DNA from: Trematomus loennbergii
Taxonomy: Eukaryota; Chordata; Actinopteri; Perciformes; Nototheniidae
Assembly (NCBI GenBank): GCA_012861695.1
Contig: JAAOOA010000326.1
Location: forward strand, 62,001 to 126,000
Length of the DNA: 64,000 nt
Reading direction: 5' to 3'
Shown here: positions 24,933-40,098 of the stretch, piece by piece
Position numbering within the stretch: the first letter of the stretch is position 1
Layout of the letters: each line of letters begins with the position of its first letter
Translations under genes and position numbers: made by a program
Notes under the pieces: generated by a model
Databases searched by the model: none
What the model saw: only the letters and a program-made list of their open reading frames with translations
Told to the model about the DNA's origin: nothing

Positions 24933-25049
24933 GACATGGTCCACCTCAGGTAATGAATAAACAAATCAAATGTGATTAAAATAACACAGTATACAAACTT
25001 GAGGGAATAGGGAGTCTACTAAAATACAAATTGTGTTTTAATCTGCAGG

Positions 25050-25890
25050 TCACCACTCTGCAGAAGTGTTGGAGAGAGACGCCTCCTCCTCAGTTAGGAC
25101 CAGAGATAAGAAGAAGAAGAAGCCTCACGCAGATCGCCGCAGCTTTTCTAAAGGTTTTTTGCTGGTGTGACTGAGGCTATGTGAAGCTCCTCTCTTTCCA
25201 GAGGATTGACAAACTGAAGGACATGAACCTGATTCAGAACGTCTGAATATGATGATGTTTGCATGTTAAAGTCGGGGCTGGATGGTAGAGTATGTCCTCC
25301 GTGCTTACACTGGAGAAGCAGCGCTAAAGAAGTCACATTTTTGCAAAGAAAATGATTTTGAACCCTTCATTGGCACACACTGGCTGATTAGACCTGAAAG
25401 ATCATTACACTTTGTCACAAGACGTGTTTGTATTATGAAGAATGTTACTAACATACAAACTGAATATTCTCTCCACTGTGCCTTAAACTTGATTGAGACA
25501 CTGCAGCAGACGTGTGAAGATTACTGGTATTATTGTTTTAACTATCTGCAAGTTTCAACAGAAACTGCAATCCAACATTAAGCCAGTCTTTTTGTTTTCA
25601 TCTTGCTGCTGCTCTGTCTCTTCAGACTCCAAAGCATGTCCAGTTACATTTCAGCTAATTGCATTTGAGACTGTGGTGTACTACACTGTGCAACTTTCTC
25701 TTTTCACTGGGATTTATATGCATTATTGTCAATTTGCTTTGGTTTGGGAGCTGTAGAAAAGGGGGCAATAGGAAGCTTATGAGTGTCACAGTACTGTATG
25801 TTCCTGTTGGGTTTTAAATGAGAGCTGTGTATGTTTTGCAATAGAATGAGCAAACAAGAGAAAGGATTTATGTTAATAAAAAAAAACAAT
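25050..25890 (+). other. Probable junctophilin 3' UTR exon, unit 2
   Basis: A CAG|GTAATG donor-like site follows the stop codon at 24,932. An AATCTGCAG acceptor-like site lies at about 25,048, and AATAAA at 25,875-25,880. The open frames in it differ from unit 1 by frameshifts, so it is not coding. Confidence 0.35.
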
Positions 25891-27120
25891 CACTGTATGA
25901 TGTAAGTTCCTCAATTTACATCGATACACAACAGAAGGGGATGTTTTGGCCTGTGAACAATTTGATATGTTTTAGTGTAGTAAACCGTCCGTTCTGATTC
26001 ACAATGCCTATTTTCAGGGCGTTTTAGTAGAGCCAAATACGTCAACTAGTGTACGCATGAGGGCACCGTGTGTGTATGAGTCTGTATTTTTGTATCATTT
26101 TGAAGTGCACATCTTTTCAGCATTCTAAATATTCTGTTGTATGATTTATGTCAGAGGCAGTTATGCAAAGCTAAATTCATTTATTTCCGAAACAGTCCAA
26201 TTACCTCATGATTGTGAGATGGAGAAAAACATATTGAATGGTTCTTAACTCCATGTGTTACGGTGAGAAGAGCACCCTCCAGATATGCTATATTATCTTT
26301 GAGCCATTTAACACATTGCTTTTGAGAACCGGTTTTAACATTCATTTCCTTTGCAAATGAACAAACTGGTTGGGAGTTGTTCTAACGCATAAAGTGACAT
26401 TTTACATTAAGTTAGCTTTAATACATTTCTTATTTGGCATGCGTTTCGGCCAATAACTGATCATAAATGTACAAAATCCATCAACTACCAAAGAGGCAAT
26501 TGAAAGTGCAATAAAGTATTCATTTAGGTCAGTGTATTGTAAAATCCGTTTTAATGACATTAAATATCTGCTTAATGTCAAGAAAAAGCATTTATTTGGC
26601 TTTACATGGTTCCTAATGTATTGCTTTCAGTTTCATTCATGTTCCAGTCTGGGAACAGCAGAACTAAGTCTTCTTAAACACCACCTGTCTGCCAGCATGA
26701 GAGCCCCACCCCCCCGCCTCACTACTATCCCTCCCTTGGGCCAGAGTGAATACCACACCCTATTTGAGATCAGGCCGGGGTTAGGACTCTGTTCTTGTCA
26801 CGTAAAGCACAAATCCAATCTTAAATAAGTAAATGTAAGATATGCAAATGGTACTCTTGAATCATCTGATGTTGAGAAATAATGGAGTGATTAATCTAGC
26901 ATTTAACTAGATTGCCATAACTGGTCTGTTCAGAGAAAAGATATATACATGTTAAACACCACTGCCTCCAAGTGACTGAATTGAGCAATAGCATCTCTGT
27001 TGAAAACATGTTTGATTGAACTGAGCAAGTGAATACATACAACCCATCTAGGCAGATAGGTCATGTTTAACAGTGTATTTATAGACGAGAGGAAAGCATA
27101 GGTTCAGGTTCAGTCAATGA
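25891..27120. other. Spacer between junctophilin remnant and tubulin 3' end, unit 2
   Basis: No gene seen. Collinear with 12,331-13,640 apart from small indels. Confidence 0.5.
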
Positions 27121-27126
27121 ACAACT

Positions 27127-30186
<3,060 letters not shown>

Positions 30187-30279
30187 TTTCTGAAGATGTG
30201 AAGACAGAGGGCTTCGATAACGAAGAGGAAAAGGCAAAGTTATTTCTCACAGCAGGGCCTGTATGAGTCCAGGGTAAGA

Positions 30280-30371
30280 AGTAACAGGTGTATTTTTTCT
30301 AGGCGGGGCTATTTATCGCAATTGCTGCGGAATCTGATTGGATGAAAACAAGTGGGTCCACTTCTGATTGG
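30280..30371 (-). promoter_or_regulatory. Alpha-tubulin core promoter, copy 2
   Basis: TATA-like GATAAATAG (about 30,308-30,316) with CCCCGCC downstream, and two CCAAT boxes (complement of 30,337-30,341 and 30,367-30,371). About 13 bp present in copy 1 between TATA and CCAAT are deleted. Confidence 0.55.
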
Positions 30372-30629
30372 TTGAATTCTTTAGAATATTTTTTAAAAAC
30401 TTTATTGAGCACATGGAAAACAAGAACACTGGCTAACAAAATTCTTGTTCAAAGCGGAATCACCCCACCTAAGAACGTCAGTCCCATGGATGTACTGGGA
30501 AAACGTGGTTATTGCTGAACATTAATAAATAGTCGTCGTAGAATAATACAACACATGCATATTACTATACAAGAACGTTTAGCAACTAAGATAATAAGAA
30601 AAAAAGATTGGCATATTCCGACTTTTGAC

Positions 30630-31000
30630 GTTCATATTTGAATTACGATAAATATATATATATATTTAAGCATGGGCGTAGGAAGCATCCTCAATGTGGG
30701 TGGGACAATTTGACAGGGGTGTGGGCAGGGCCGGCCCTTGTCTTTTGGGGGCCCTAAGCGAGCTTTGGCTTGGGGGCCCCCCTCACTCTAGCGCGTTCTC
30801 ACTTCACACAACATGGAACCAACTTTTGTCTTATGATGTTAGCATAAGCACACATATTGTATAAATAAGCATGTAAACACCGTGGACCTAACATCCTCTA
30901 GGGGGGTCCTCACCTCCTCTAGGGGGGTCGGGGGCATGTCCCCCGGGAAGATTTGTTTTAAATGTTGAAGTTAAATGCATAAATCTGGTGCACTTTGAGA
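30630..31000. repeat. Spacer with dispersed-repeat fragments, unit 3
   Basis: Equivalent to 300-660. The hAT-like end CAGGGCCGGCCC and the GC-rich block are present. No gene. Confidence 0.5.
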
Positions 31001-31344
31001 GCAACATTAGGGACTATAGATCTATGGATACATCTCTCAACAATACCCATATGAAACAGAACTGTAAACAGATTTACTTTTTCTTTATGCATATTTTACA
31101 AATCACTCCCCTTTTAAACTGTATTTTGTGTTCCTATAGTATGAGTTGGAATTATTTCATACCTGTTATTCTCTTATTTTTTATAACTATAATGATCATA
31201 TAAAAGTGTACTTTGGAAATACTTGTTTACATAAATGATTACCAAACCGTTTGAGGTTCCTGTGGACTTGAACATTTCTCCAGTTATTTTAGTTTGTGCT
31301 GCTGTTGGGGACAGAGTTATTTCAAACCAAGCATTTTTTTTTCA

Positions 31345-31485
31345 AACCCCACTGCAGTCAGCATGTCGTTGTGTACCTGAGACACTTCACCCCAAATTGC
31401 TCCTGTGGGGATTGTCCACAGTATTGAGTATGTAAGTCGCTTTGGATAAAAGCATCTGATAAGTGACATGTAATGTAATGTAATA
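31345..31485. mobile_element. SINE-type 3' tail, unit 3
   Basis: The sequence TAAGTCGCTTTGGATAAAAG followed by a TGTAATGTAATG tail is the conserved 3' end of widespread fish SINEs. It replaces the V 3' flank found in units 1, 2, 5 and 6. Unit 4 carries the same piece at 40,548-40,683. Confidence 0.65.
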
Positions 31486-31698
31486 ACCAACTTTGGGTAC
31501 AAGTGTAGATATAGCATACTCATATTCGGAAGTCTTGGCCATGTATATAAATACACTAAGATTGGTCTTAGAATAACTGGAATGTCAAAGAGAAAAGCCA
31601 AACAAATATTGCTCTGTTTCAGCTTTTATTGGCAGCTTAGCCGTGTGGAGAAGGAGATGCTATGTGTTCCCCTAAGTGTTCTGTGCTGCTTTGCCCCA

Positions 31699-31866
<168 letters not shown>

Positions 31867-31929
31867 TCAGTGAAGTGTAGCTTCCAGCTGCAGCAGTCAG
31901 CTCAGTTCCTGTTCAGTCTGACTGAGGGA

Positions 31930-31957
31930 GGTTTTTGTACGACGCTTTTTCACTGTG
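31930..31957 (-). other. V 12-RSS, cluster 3 (reference copy)
   Basis: On the minus strand: heptamer CACAGTG (31957-31951), 12-bp spacer (31950-31939), nonamer ACAAAAACC (31938-31930). Perfect heptamer and canonical nonamer. The same signal is unchanged in all six clusters. Confidence 0.95.
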
Positions 31958-32425
31958 TGAACACATACTGACTGTTGATGGAATGACTCTGACAGTAGTA
32001 AACTGCTGCATCATCAGTCTGGACTCCACTGATGGTCAGAGTGAAGTCAGAGTTTGATCCACTGCCTGTAAAACGGTCTGAAATCCCTGATTCTCGAGTG
32101 CTAGTAGTGTGCATGAGCAGTTTAGGAGTTCCTCCATCTCTCTGTTGGTACCAGGCTAAATAGTTCCCATTAACCTTCTGACTGGTCGTACATGTGATGG
32201 AGACGGAGCGTCCCGGAGCAGAGCTCACTGCTCCAGACTGAGTCACTGTGACCTGGCCTCTGGACTCTGAGGATACAGAGACAAAGACATAAAGCAGCGT
32301 CATGGTTTTGTCCGCTTCATTTCAGAGGGACGGATGTTCACAGAGGAGAGGAGTTTGATTCTCTGGACTTTACCTGTGAAGCAGCAGCAGAGGAGAGTCC
32401 AGATGAGGACGCAGATCAGAGTCAT
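31958..32425 (-). CDS. IgL V segment, cluster 3 (intact, kappa-like)
   Basis: This is the only V gene in the window open from leader to RSS. Leader exon 32374-32425 encodes a hydrophobic signal peptide ([17 protein letters not shown]). An in-frame upstream ATG at 32464 could add 13 residues. After a short intron (AG at 32267-32268) the V exon 31958-32266 encodes [19 protein letters not shown], Cys in SITC, CDR1 QKVNGNY, AWYQQ, CDR2 [27 protein letters not shown], and CDR3 start [12 protein letters not shown] 12-RSS on V is kappa-like (lambda V genes carry 23). It lies opposite in orientation to J-C, so it joins by inversion. The product would be the antigen-binding domain of a B-cell light chain. 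Confidence 0.93.
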
Positions 32426-32504
32426 GTTCTTGATGAGGAGGATTTCTGTGGCTTCTGTTGTCATGAAGGACAGCTGTCAGTCATCCAGTGCTCAACTCTC
32501 AGGA

Positions 32505-32551
32505 CTATAAAGTGTCCCAGAGCACTGGAGCATGGTGCTGCTGATGCAAAG
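32505..32551 (-). promoter_or_regulatory. VL promoter, cluster 3
   Basis: Octamer-like CTTTGCAT (32544-32551) and TATA-like CTTTATAG (32505-32512) upstream of the only intact V. The octamer has one mismatch (C for A) in every cluster. Confidence 0.6.
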
Positions 32552-33210
32552 TGTCTCTCTATGGAAATGCTCTGACTCCAACAGGGACCTGGATTACTCT
32601 GATGATGCTGTTTATCAATGGATCCATCTCTCTGTCAGAGGATTGATCAGGAATGGGTCAGCGCTCACTTGTATGAGGCTTTAAGTTCAATGGACACATT
32701 TTCTTGTAGTTCATTTTATTAAAAAGCTCAAATTCATAACTCCTAATAATCAATACCACCTAGGAAAAACAAAATGGAGATTATTATTGATCCTGATGGA
32801 AAAGCAAACATGTATTTATGGAAATGATGCACATTCGAAGTATAACATGAATAGCTTTTATTAGACGTTCATTGTTTCATTTAAGTAATCAATTACTTTG
32901 ATGTTTAAAAGTTGATAAAATCATGAAACTAAACATATTTTGTGAACAATTCGTATTCAAAAGAAGAATCTTCATTAAAACTGAAGAGATAAGTAGATAT
33001 TTGTTTTAAATGTTTAAAAGGTTCAATAGAGAAACAGTAGATACTTTTCCATAGTGTGTGAATCTGTTTCAAACATTTGAAGCAGTAATTATATCAAGTG
33101 GGTAAACTGTGGATGTGTTTGGTGAGTTTGTTTGTGTCAAAGTCAGAGAGCCGTGTCTCTCTACAGTGAGAGGTTTTTGTACGGCGGCTCAATGACTTTG
33201 TATCACTGTG

Positions 33211-33248
33211 GTACACGTTCGGTGGAGGAACCAGACTGGATGTTGGAA
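33211..33248 (+). CDS. IgL J1 segment, cluster 3
   Basis: [12 protein letters not shown] with a GTAAGT donor. The 23-RSS has nonamer 33172-33180, spacer 33181-33203 and heptamer 33204-33210. Intact. Together with the V of this cluster it gives the clearest functional V-J pair of the window. Confidence 0.94.
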
Positions 33249-33571
33249 GTAAGTCAAATGTTAATTCATAAGAGCAATTTCTCTTCTGTTGTACTTATTA
33301 TTCAGCGTACGGAGAAATAGTTACCTCTCCATGTCATTGTATACATACTTATCAAATATTCTGAACTAAGAGGCTAACTTTACTCCAGCAAAAGACCTTT
33401 AAATGTTTTTATGGAACTTTGAACACAGAATAATTCATTATTTCCACCTTTAATGGTGAAGTAGCTTCTCGAGGGCTGGTAGGTTTAGTTCAGTGAGTCA
33501 AAGTCAGAGAGCCGTGTCTCTCTACAGTGAGAGCTTTTTGTACGGCGGCTCAATGACTTTGTATCACTGTG

Positions 33572-33609
33572 GTGGACTTTTGGTGGAGGAACCAGACTGG
33601 ATGTTGGAA
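33572..33609 (+). CDS. IgL J2 segment, cluster 3
   Basis: [12 protein letters not shown] with a GTAAGT donor. The 23-RSS has nonamer GCTTTTTGT 33533-33541, spacer 33542-33564 and heptamer 33565-33571. Intact. Confidence 0.92.
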
Positions 33610-34186
33610 GTAAGTTTCTGCACAAAAACTAAATATGATGTTAAGAGACGTTTTAAATTCTGTGTTAGAGTGTTTGAGAGATAGATTTATATTATTTTAA
33701 TTGTAATGTTTAGATAGTATTAGTATTCATGTCTTTATTTCTCTTCATCATTGAGACCAAGTCAGAGCAGCTTTTCTTGAAATGTCTTTATACATTCCCA
33801 ACATGCTGTCATTTAAACAGCTTCAAATGTGAAATGATGAAACTGATCATTTTTCATTAACTTATTTGAAATCGTCTATCTCGGTTCTCCTCTCTGTTCT
33901 CAAATAAATTACAGACACAGTTTTTAAATACAGATGAACGGAGTAAAGATAACGATGGATATTAAAAAATGTGTTGAATTCTTTCAGACATTATTTTAAA
34001 GTTTGTAAAACTGGGTAGTGATTGAGATTCACATTAAGCACAGCTGATTGCTCCGTTTCCTGTATTTGTTCATTTATCCACCAAATAATTTAATAATGTT
34101 TGTAGAGTTCAGGTTTTGGATGATTTTGATAACTACTACTTAAAATATGTCCTAATGTTGTACTTCTATTGTAGTCTGACATATTT

Positions 34187-34360
34187 CAGGTGACTCTGTA
34201 GAAGTGTCTCTGTGCTGATTTGCATGAGAGGCTTCTTAAAGGGAAGTGAAACAATGTGTGAGTGAGAGACTGATGGAGCAGAACCAACATCTGACAGAAA
34301 CTCCTTAAAGGACAAGCGCTCTCACAGTAAAGGTGTCCCAGTGTCTGCTGGTTGATTGAC
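34187..34360 (+). promoter_or_regulatory. Enhancer-like motif cluster in J-C intron, cluster 3
   Basis: CAGGTG 34187-34192, octamer ATTTGCAT 34218-34225, GGAAGTGAAA 34242-34251, followed by E-boxes. Same order as cluster 1. Confidence 0.65.
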
Positions 34361-34403
34361 AGCTGTGTGCTCCCTGTCCTCTAATCTGATTGGTGTCTCC
34401 TAG

Positions 34404-34723
34404 GTGATGTCCGTCCCACCCTGACGGTGCTGGCCCCCTCCACAGAAGAGCTGCAGCAGGGGAAGGCCACGCTCATGTGCCTGGCCAACAAGGGCTTCCC
34501 CTCAGACTGGAGTCTGGCCTGGAAGGTGGACGGCAGCAGCAGCTGGGAGGAGAGCAGGAGCCCCGGGGTGCTGGAGAAGGACGCCCACTACAGCTGGAGC
34601 AGCACCCTGAGGTTCTCTGCAGACCAGTGGAGGAAGGTGGGCTCTGTGACCTGTGAGGCCACCCAGGGCTCCCAGACTGCGCTCTCAGAGACACTGAGGA
34701 GAGACCAGTGTTCCCAGTCCTGA
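34404..34723 (+). CDS. IgL constant domain (CL), cluster 3
   Basis: Intact C1-set domain with three Ser after KVDG and a deduced protein identical to that of cluster 1. Both intradomain Cys and the C-terminal Cys (DQCSQS) are present. Splice phase 1. Poly(A) signal at 34845-34850. Confidence 0.95.
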
Positions 34724-34869
34724 GCTGACTCACTGGGACTCTGCTTTCTCTCTCACACTGCTCTCAGTCTGCTCTCTGGCTCTCAGGACATGTTTCAACA
34801 TCAACCTGTTTCTGCTTGTGTCGATGGTTTCAACATTTTAAAACAATAAAGATGAATGTGTGTATTATA

Positions 34870-36300
34870 AAATGTGTTTTGATTCCCTTTCTCTGAGATA
34901 TTATATATAAAAGGAACCTTATTCACATTCATTCACAAAAGTCACAACATTAACAAGTCAATATTTCACATATTACTTTTTAATGATATTAAGGGTTTGG
35001 ATATACTTCTGGATTCCTCCTAGTTTTATTTTTGTTAATCAAGATTTGTACCAATATCAATAGTATCAACATTTCAATGGTAAACCACACAGCTCTCTTT
35101 TATCACTGATGTTTAAGTAAATCCATGTGATGTCGTGTGTTGTTAACCTTTACTTTAATCAAAATTCTTAATTAGAATAAGAAATCCAGGATAAGAAATA
35201 AAAAGCAGGATATCATCTGCATAAAGTTATATAACAAGAATCTAAATTGAGATGTACCTTAAATAGTATTTAATGGACTCAGTAAAGCTCCACCAAAGAA
35301 CTTGAGACCAGAGAGAGGGTACCACAGTCTCTGTCTCTGCTGTCTGTTTGCAGAATCAATCAATTCAACGATTTGTTGCTGATTGATTCAAAACTGATAT
35401 TATATGAAAACAAGGACCTATTTAGCACCTTAGTTGTGTGGAAGCCTTTTATAAGAATGAAATGGCTCATATGTTTCTTTGTCACATATAACAGTACATC
35501 CTGATTATCTTGATGGATGTAATGGAAGATCATTGGTGCAGAAGATGCTTTACAGCGGTGTTACTCTGAGAAGAGGCTTGAGACTCTGATCTTTCTTCCT
35601 AAAGCTCTATTTTCAGTTTTCAGATGCTTTTGGTGGAGATAGAGGAGGAGGGAAGCATGGCAGCTTGTCAGAGGGAATTCAGGAAGCACTCAGCTCTTTA
35701 TGTGGTGCTTCCTCGACTCGCTGAAGAACATTGAGACCAGTGGAGAGGACGATAAAGACGGAGCAGAAAGTCCAGCCAGAGCCGAATCATTCTCCCTCCT
35801 CGACTGCTGGGGAGTCAAATCCTTTTTGGATCTTTGTGATCTCTTGGTGCGTTTATGTCACTGACATTGATTAAGATACATACATAGATAGATAGATACA
35901 TACTTTATTAATCCCAATGTGGGAAATCATTTTGTTACAGGACCAGTGTTTTCAACATTAAAATACAAATACTTAAAAAGTGGAATAGAGTTAACAATTA
36001 AAAGTAAATGAAAATGAATAAAATATATCGCTTATAGGCTTATACTATACTGTATATACATATGGGAGCATATCATTTACAACTAGAGAATGCAATTCCT
36101 GAAGAAATTGCTAGTGGGAATGCTTTATGCTGAAAGCTGACGCTAAACTGCTATGTGAAATGTAATGTGTAAGAAAAAGTGAAGAATTTAGATTGAAATG
36201 ATACATGAACACTGGGGGCTTGAATGTGTGATGAGAGAAGAAAAGAAAGTAAAAAGGCTTGGAAAAGCAGCAGAATATTTGAAATGCAAACTTTTGAACT
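34870..36300. other. Spacer 3' of C, cluster 3
   Basis: Homologous to 4,300-5,735 of unit 1, including a LINE-type 3' tail at about 35,880-35,930. No gene supported. Confidence 0.45.
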
Positions 36301-36303
36301 AAC

Positions 36304-37370
36304 TTGATGGCGAATGATCTGTCGCCATGCCAACGGCATTTGATGACATCCCATAATACGCTTAGATGCGTTGATGGCTGTGTTACCAAACCTGTGAAGT
36401 TTTGGGCCATTTGGAGCATTTTCACTGAAGTTATGAGAAAACCGTGTTTCATGGCGGGCATTGTGTTGCCATGGCAACGGCATGTCCCGTAGATGTCTTC
36501 ACGGCTGGACTGTTAGCACACATGTGAAGTTTGAGCACTTTTTGAACATTTTCATAGGAGTTATAGCGACATCATGTTTTATGGCGAGGGAAACGGCATG
36601 GAAACATGTATGTGAGATCTCAGATTTGGCGTAGAGCTGTTGAGGCATGGACCGGTGATATACAAGTGAAGATTGGGGACGATTGGACCGTGTCGATTGG
36701 ACTTACAGCGACATCGTGTTTCATGGCGAGTGGTCTGTCGCCATGGCAACGGCATGTCCCGTAGATGTCTTCACGGCTGGACTGTTAGCACACATGTGAA
36801 GTTTTAGCACTTTTTGACAATTTTCATAGGAGTTATAGCAATATCGTGTTTTATTGCAAGGGATGCGTTGCCATGGCAACAGCTTTTGAGGAAAACTCAC
36901 TAATGGTATATAGACATGTTGAGGGCTGGACCATTAACTGTCATCTGAAGTCTGGTGGTGTTTGGATCATTTGCATAGGTATCACGACAACATCTGTTTT
37001 ATGGCGAGGGATGCGTTTCCATGGAAACAGCCTATGGTGAGATCTCAGATTTGGCGTAGAGCTGTTGAGGCATGGACCGGTGATATACAAGCGAAGTTTG
37101 GGGACGATCGGACCGTGTCCATTGGAGTTACAGCGACATCGTGTTTCATGGCGAGCATTGTGTTGCCATGGCAACGGCATTTGAAGAAATCTCAAAACTG
37201 TCTCGTAGATGTCTTCACGGCTGGACTGTTAGCACACATGTGAATTTTGAGCACTTTTTGAACATTTTCACAGGAGTTAAAGGGACATCGTGTTTTATGG
37301 CGAGGGATGCGTTTCCATGGAAACGGCATATGGTGAGATCTCAGATTTGGCGTAGAGCTGTTGAGGCATG

Positions 37371-37372
<2 letters not shown>
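36304..37372. repeat. Diverged tandem repeat (CATGGCAACGGCAT family), unit 3
   Basis: This is the longest copy of the spacer repeat, about 1.07 kb with at least five recognisable periods. Units 3 and 4 share an extra period containing GGTATATAGACATGTTGAGG that is absent from units 2 and 5. Confidence 0.75.
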
Positions 37373-37416
<44 letters not shown>

Positions 37417-37440
37417 GAGAGAGAGAGAGAGAGAGTGTGT
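37373..37440. repeat. (AG)n microsatellite, unit 3
   Basis: AG run with one GGTG interruption, ending in GTGTGTGT. Confidence 0.9.
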
Positions 37441-38510
37441 GTGTATGAAATGAACAGTTAGAACTGACTGCTGTCAGTTGGAGTGATGACATCATCGTGT
37501 TCCATTACACAGGTGTTTATAGTTGAGCTAACGAGCTATGAAGAGATCAAAGGTTTGCATTGTTCTGAATGACAGATAAACCTCTTACATGTGAACGTTT
37601 TGTGGAAGAACGATAACAGATATCTGTGAAATTTCAAAACGTGAAGCATGTCAAGGAAGTTGAGTATCTGAAGTGTAATTTTTGTGTACTTTCGGGTTAA
37701 TAATGTGGCCTTTTTGGCAGTTGAACTAAAGGTGTGCGGCTGCTGCTGTGAGGAAATATCTGCCTGAAATTACAATGGGCTTTAATGGAGACATGTTGAA
37801 CGTTTTTGTCACTTCATGCCCTCAAGAGGCATTTTGTTTAATTATTTTGCTTCATTATTTGTCATTTTTCAAGCTACGAGATGTTTTCCTACGTTTGTCA
37901 TGACAAATTATGTCTCAAGAATGTAGGGTTTGGGAATTATGGCAGTTTTAAAAAAAATATGAAGGCACATTTCAAGATTTCTTACCCTCTAGCTGTGACA
38001 TCACGCACTCTAGTTAATGTTAAAATCTGAAGAAAACCTCTTTAACAAGGTCTGAACAATGTTTAATATCTCTAAAAGTAAGAATCAGATTTAAAAGTTG
38101 TGTTACACGAATAATGTCAGAAAGATGTGTAACATTTTAAAGTTGGAATGAGGTTTCTGAGTGAAAGTATGAATGAACAGTTAGCAGTTGAAGTCGCATG
38201 AAGATTTGTTGAAGTCTGAAGAATATCTCCATTGACTTCAATGTTAAAAATGTGATCAATTATGGGATGTATCTCTGGAATTATGAAAGTTATGAATGAT
38301 AAAAGTAATAGCAGTCGATTCCCGACCGAGCTGAACGTTTTGATGTTTGAACGGAGTTTCTGCGATGTTGAATGTGGGAGGAGAAGACGGACAAAATAAT
38401 TGGACGGAATAATAATAACTCGTTTGTCCGTAGCATAACATATAGTTGGAATGCTGTATCAGCATTCCCACTAAAATATTCAGAAAATTGCAAGTTGTTA
38501 TCAGGAAGGA
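37441..38510. other. AT-rich spacer, unit 3
   Basis: Collinear with 6,640-7,745 of unit 1. No gene. Confidence 0.5.
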
Positions 38511-38517
38511 GAGCTCA

Positions 38518-38850
38518 ACTATGCAGCAGTGAGTTCTCTGCAGCCAGAGGTGAGGCGTTGAAAGTGTTACTGCAGAAGGCATGGTTTCCTTTCCCTCTCT
38601 GTGTGACAGCGGAGCAGTCGGTTGGAGAAGGAGCTCCTGCCTGTCCAGCTGCAGGTGGAGAGGGTGGGCGGGGTTATCCAAGATGGACACCGTTTGTTAA
38701 GGGTCCTGCTCTCCACCACAACTTCAGAACTGTCCAGTTTCACACCGACGATAGAGCCAGCTTTCCTGATCAGTTTATTGAGTCTGCTGGTGTCACCTGC
38801 CCCCCCCCCCAGCAGACCGCAGCAAAGAAGAGTGCACTGGCCACAACAGA
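38518..38850 (-). mobile_element. LINE ORF2 C-terminal fragment, unit 3 (longer copy)
   Basis: On the minus strand, pieces of the ORF2 C-terminus: VVASALFF, then GDTSRLNKLIRKAGSIVGVK, VVVESRTLNKR, a frameshift, then TGRSSFSNRLLRCHTERERK. It is truncated 5' by the hAT-like insertion at 38,851. Here the LINE continues past the point where units 1, 2 and 4 switch to junctophilin sequence. Confidence 0.8.
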
Positions 38851-39637
38851 CTAGTGATGTGTCGGTCGCGAACGAGCCGATTCTTTTGAACGGCTCTTTG
38901 GTACGAACGAGGGGAACCAAGTCCTACTTGGTGAGAGCCGTTCTTGTTATCGTTCAATCGTTGGTCCGCACTCACTGCCTGCCAAAATCCACTCGCCTTT
39001 TAAAAAGCTTGATTTTGTTCCCCAAACGTATTCTGTGAAGACCCGCCCCTACTCTGATTGGTAGGTTTCAGCACGAGGAGTGAGATGGGGTTGGTCTTAA
39101 CGGAATACGCGACAGAGAGAAGTCATAACAAGTGTACAGGACAGGTAGACACGTGTTTTTTGGATGGAAAATTTGCCAAACGCGAAAACGCAGCAGCATT
39201 TGGATGCACTTCAACCAAAATCCAGGCAGTGATAAAGCGCACCATTTGTAAAGGCAAAATATCCTTTAAAGCAGGATCAACATAATCTCCATCGCCACTT
39301 AAAAACACATATCTAATATTAAGAGTTGCGTGAATTTCATTCAAGGCAAGGCCACTTTATTTACTTAACACATACAGAGGGTAAATTCAAAGTACATTCA
39401 CTGACATGATGACATGGATATGGCGCCACCTTGTGTCATGTTTACAATGCCGATTATTGACATTAGGTCTGGCAATACAGTCAATCATTATCCTGGTGAT
39501 TATTTTGCAGATAAACCTAGTAACCCCGCCCCATTTTAAAAAACGGCTCTTTTGAACGGCTCTTTTGAACGGCTCTTTGAAAGGAACGGAGCCATAAGAT
39601 CCGGCTCCCTTCAAAGAGCCATAATTCCCATCACTAG
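38851..39637. mobile_element. CTAGTGATG-ended DNA transposon, unit 3 only
   Basis: About 787 bp bounded by CTAGTGATG and CATCACTAG. Subterminal repeats of AACGGCTCTTT occur on both sides in opposite orientation. Unit 5 (about 58,510) has the uninterrupted LINE-to-ACTGTGTGAC site. There is no complete transposase. Subterminal AACGGCTCTTT motifs are seen in hAT-type elements, so hAT is the likely class. Confidence 0.65.
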
Positions 39638-39689
39638 CTGTGACTGTGTGACTGACCCGAGCCTCGTCGTTGTGATAGCTCCGCCCCTT

Positions 39690-40098
39690 CGCTCCAACCC
39701 CCCTCCCTCCTCCCCCACATCTACAGGTGAAAATTACTTTTGCGACACATTCATCGCAAGAGTGTAGCAAAAGTCAAGGCCGCAGATTCGTCGATTTATA
39801 CTGCCACAGAGCAGATTGGTGAAGTTGTAATGACTGATTTGAGAGGTTGTAATAACCAAGTTGCAGTTGTAATGGAAAATATATTTAAAAAAATATATTT
39901 TCTGCAAGTGAACATTTCATCACTAAGTTCATTTTTTTCTACAAGCTACAAAACTTTTTTTTTAATTCTGTAACTTCAAATTTGGTTCACAGATACATGG
40001 ATATTTTATACAAGTGTAAATGTATGCACACAAGCTCAGATTTCTTTCTGCAAGTACTCACATCAGGTTTTACACGCTCTCGCATTTTGCACCATATC
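39690..40098. other. Extra spacer, end of unit 3
   Basis: About 0.4 kb is present here but absent from the equivalent point of unit 5 (about 58,558). Both resume at CTCGCATTTTGCACCATATC. No gene or repeat recognised. Confidence 0.4.
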
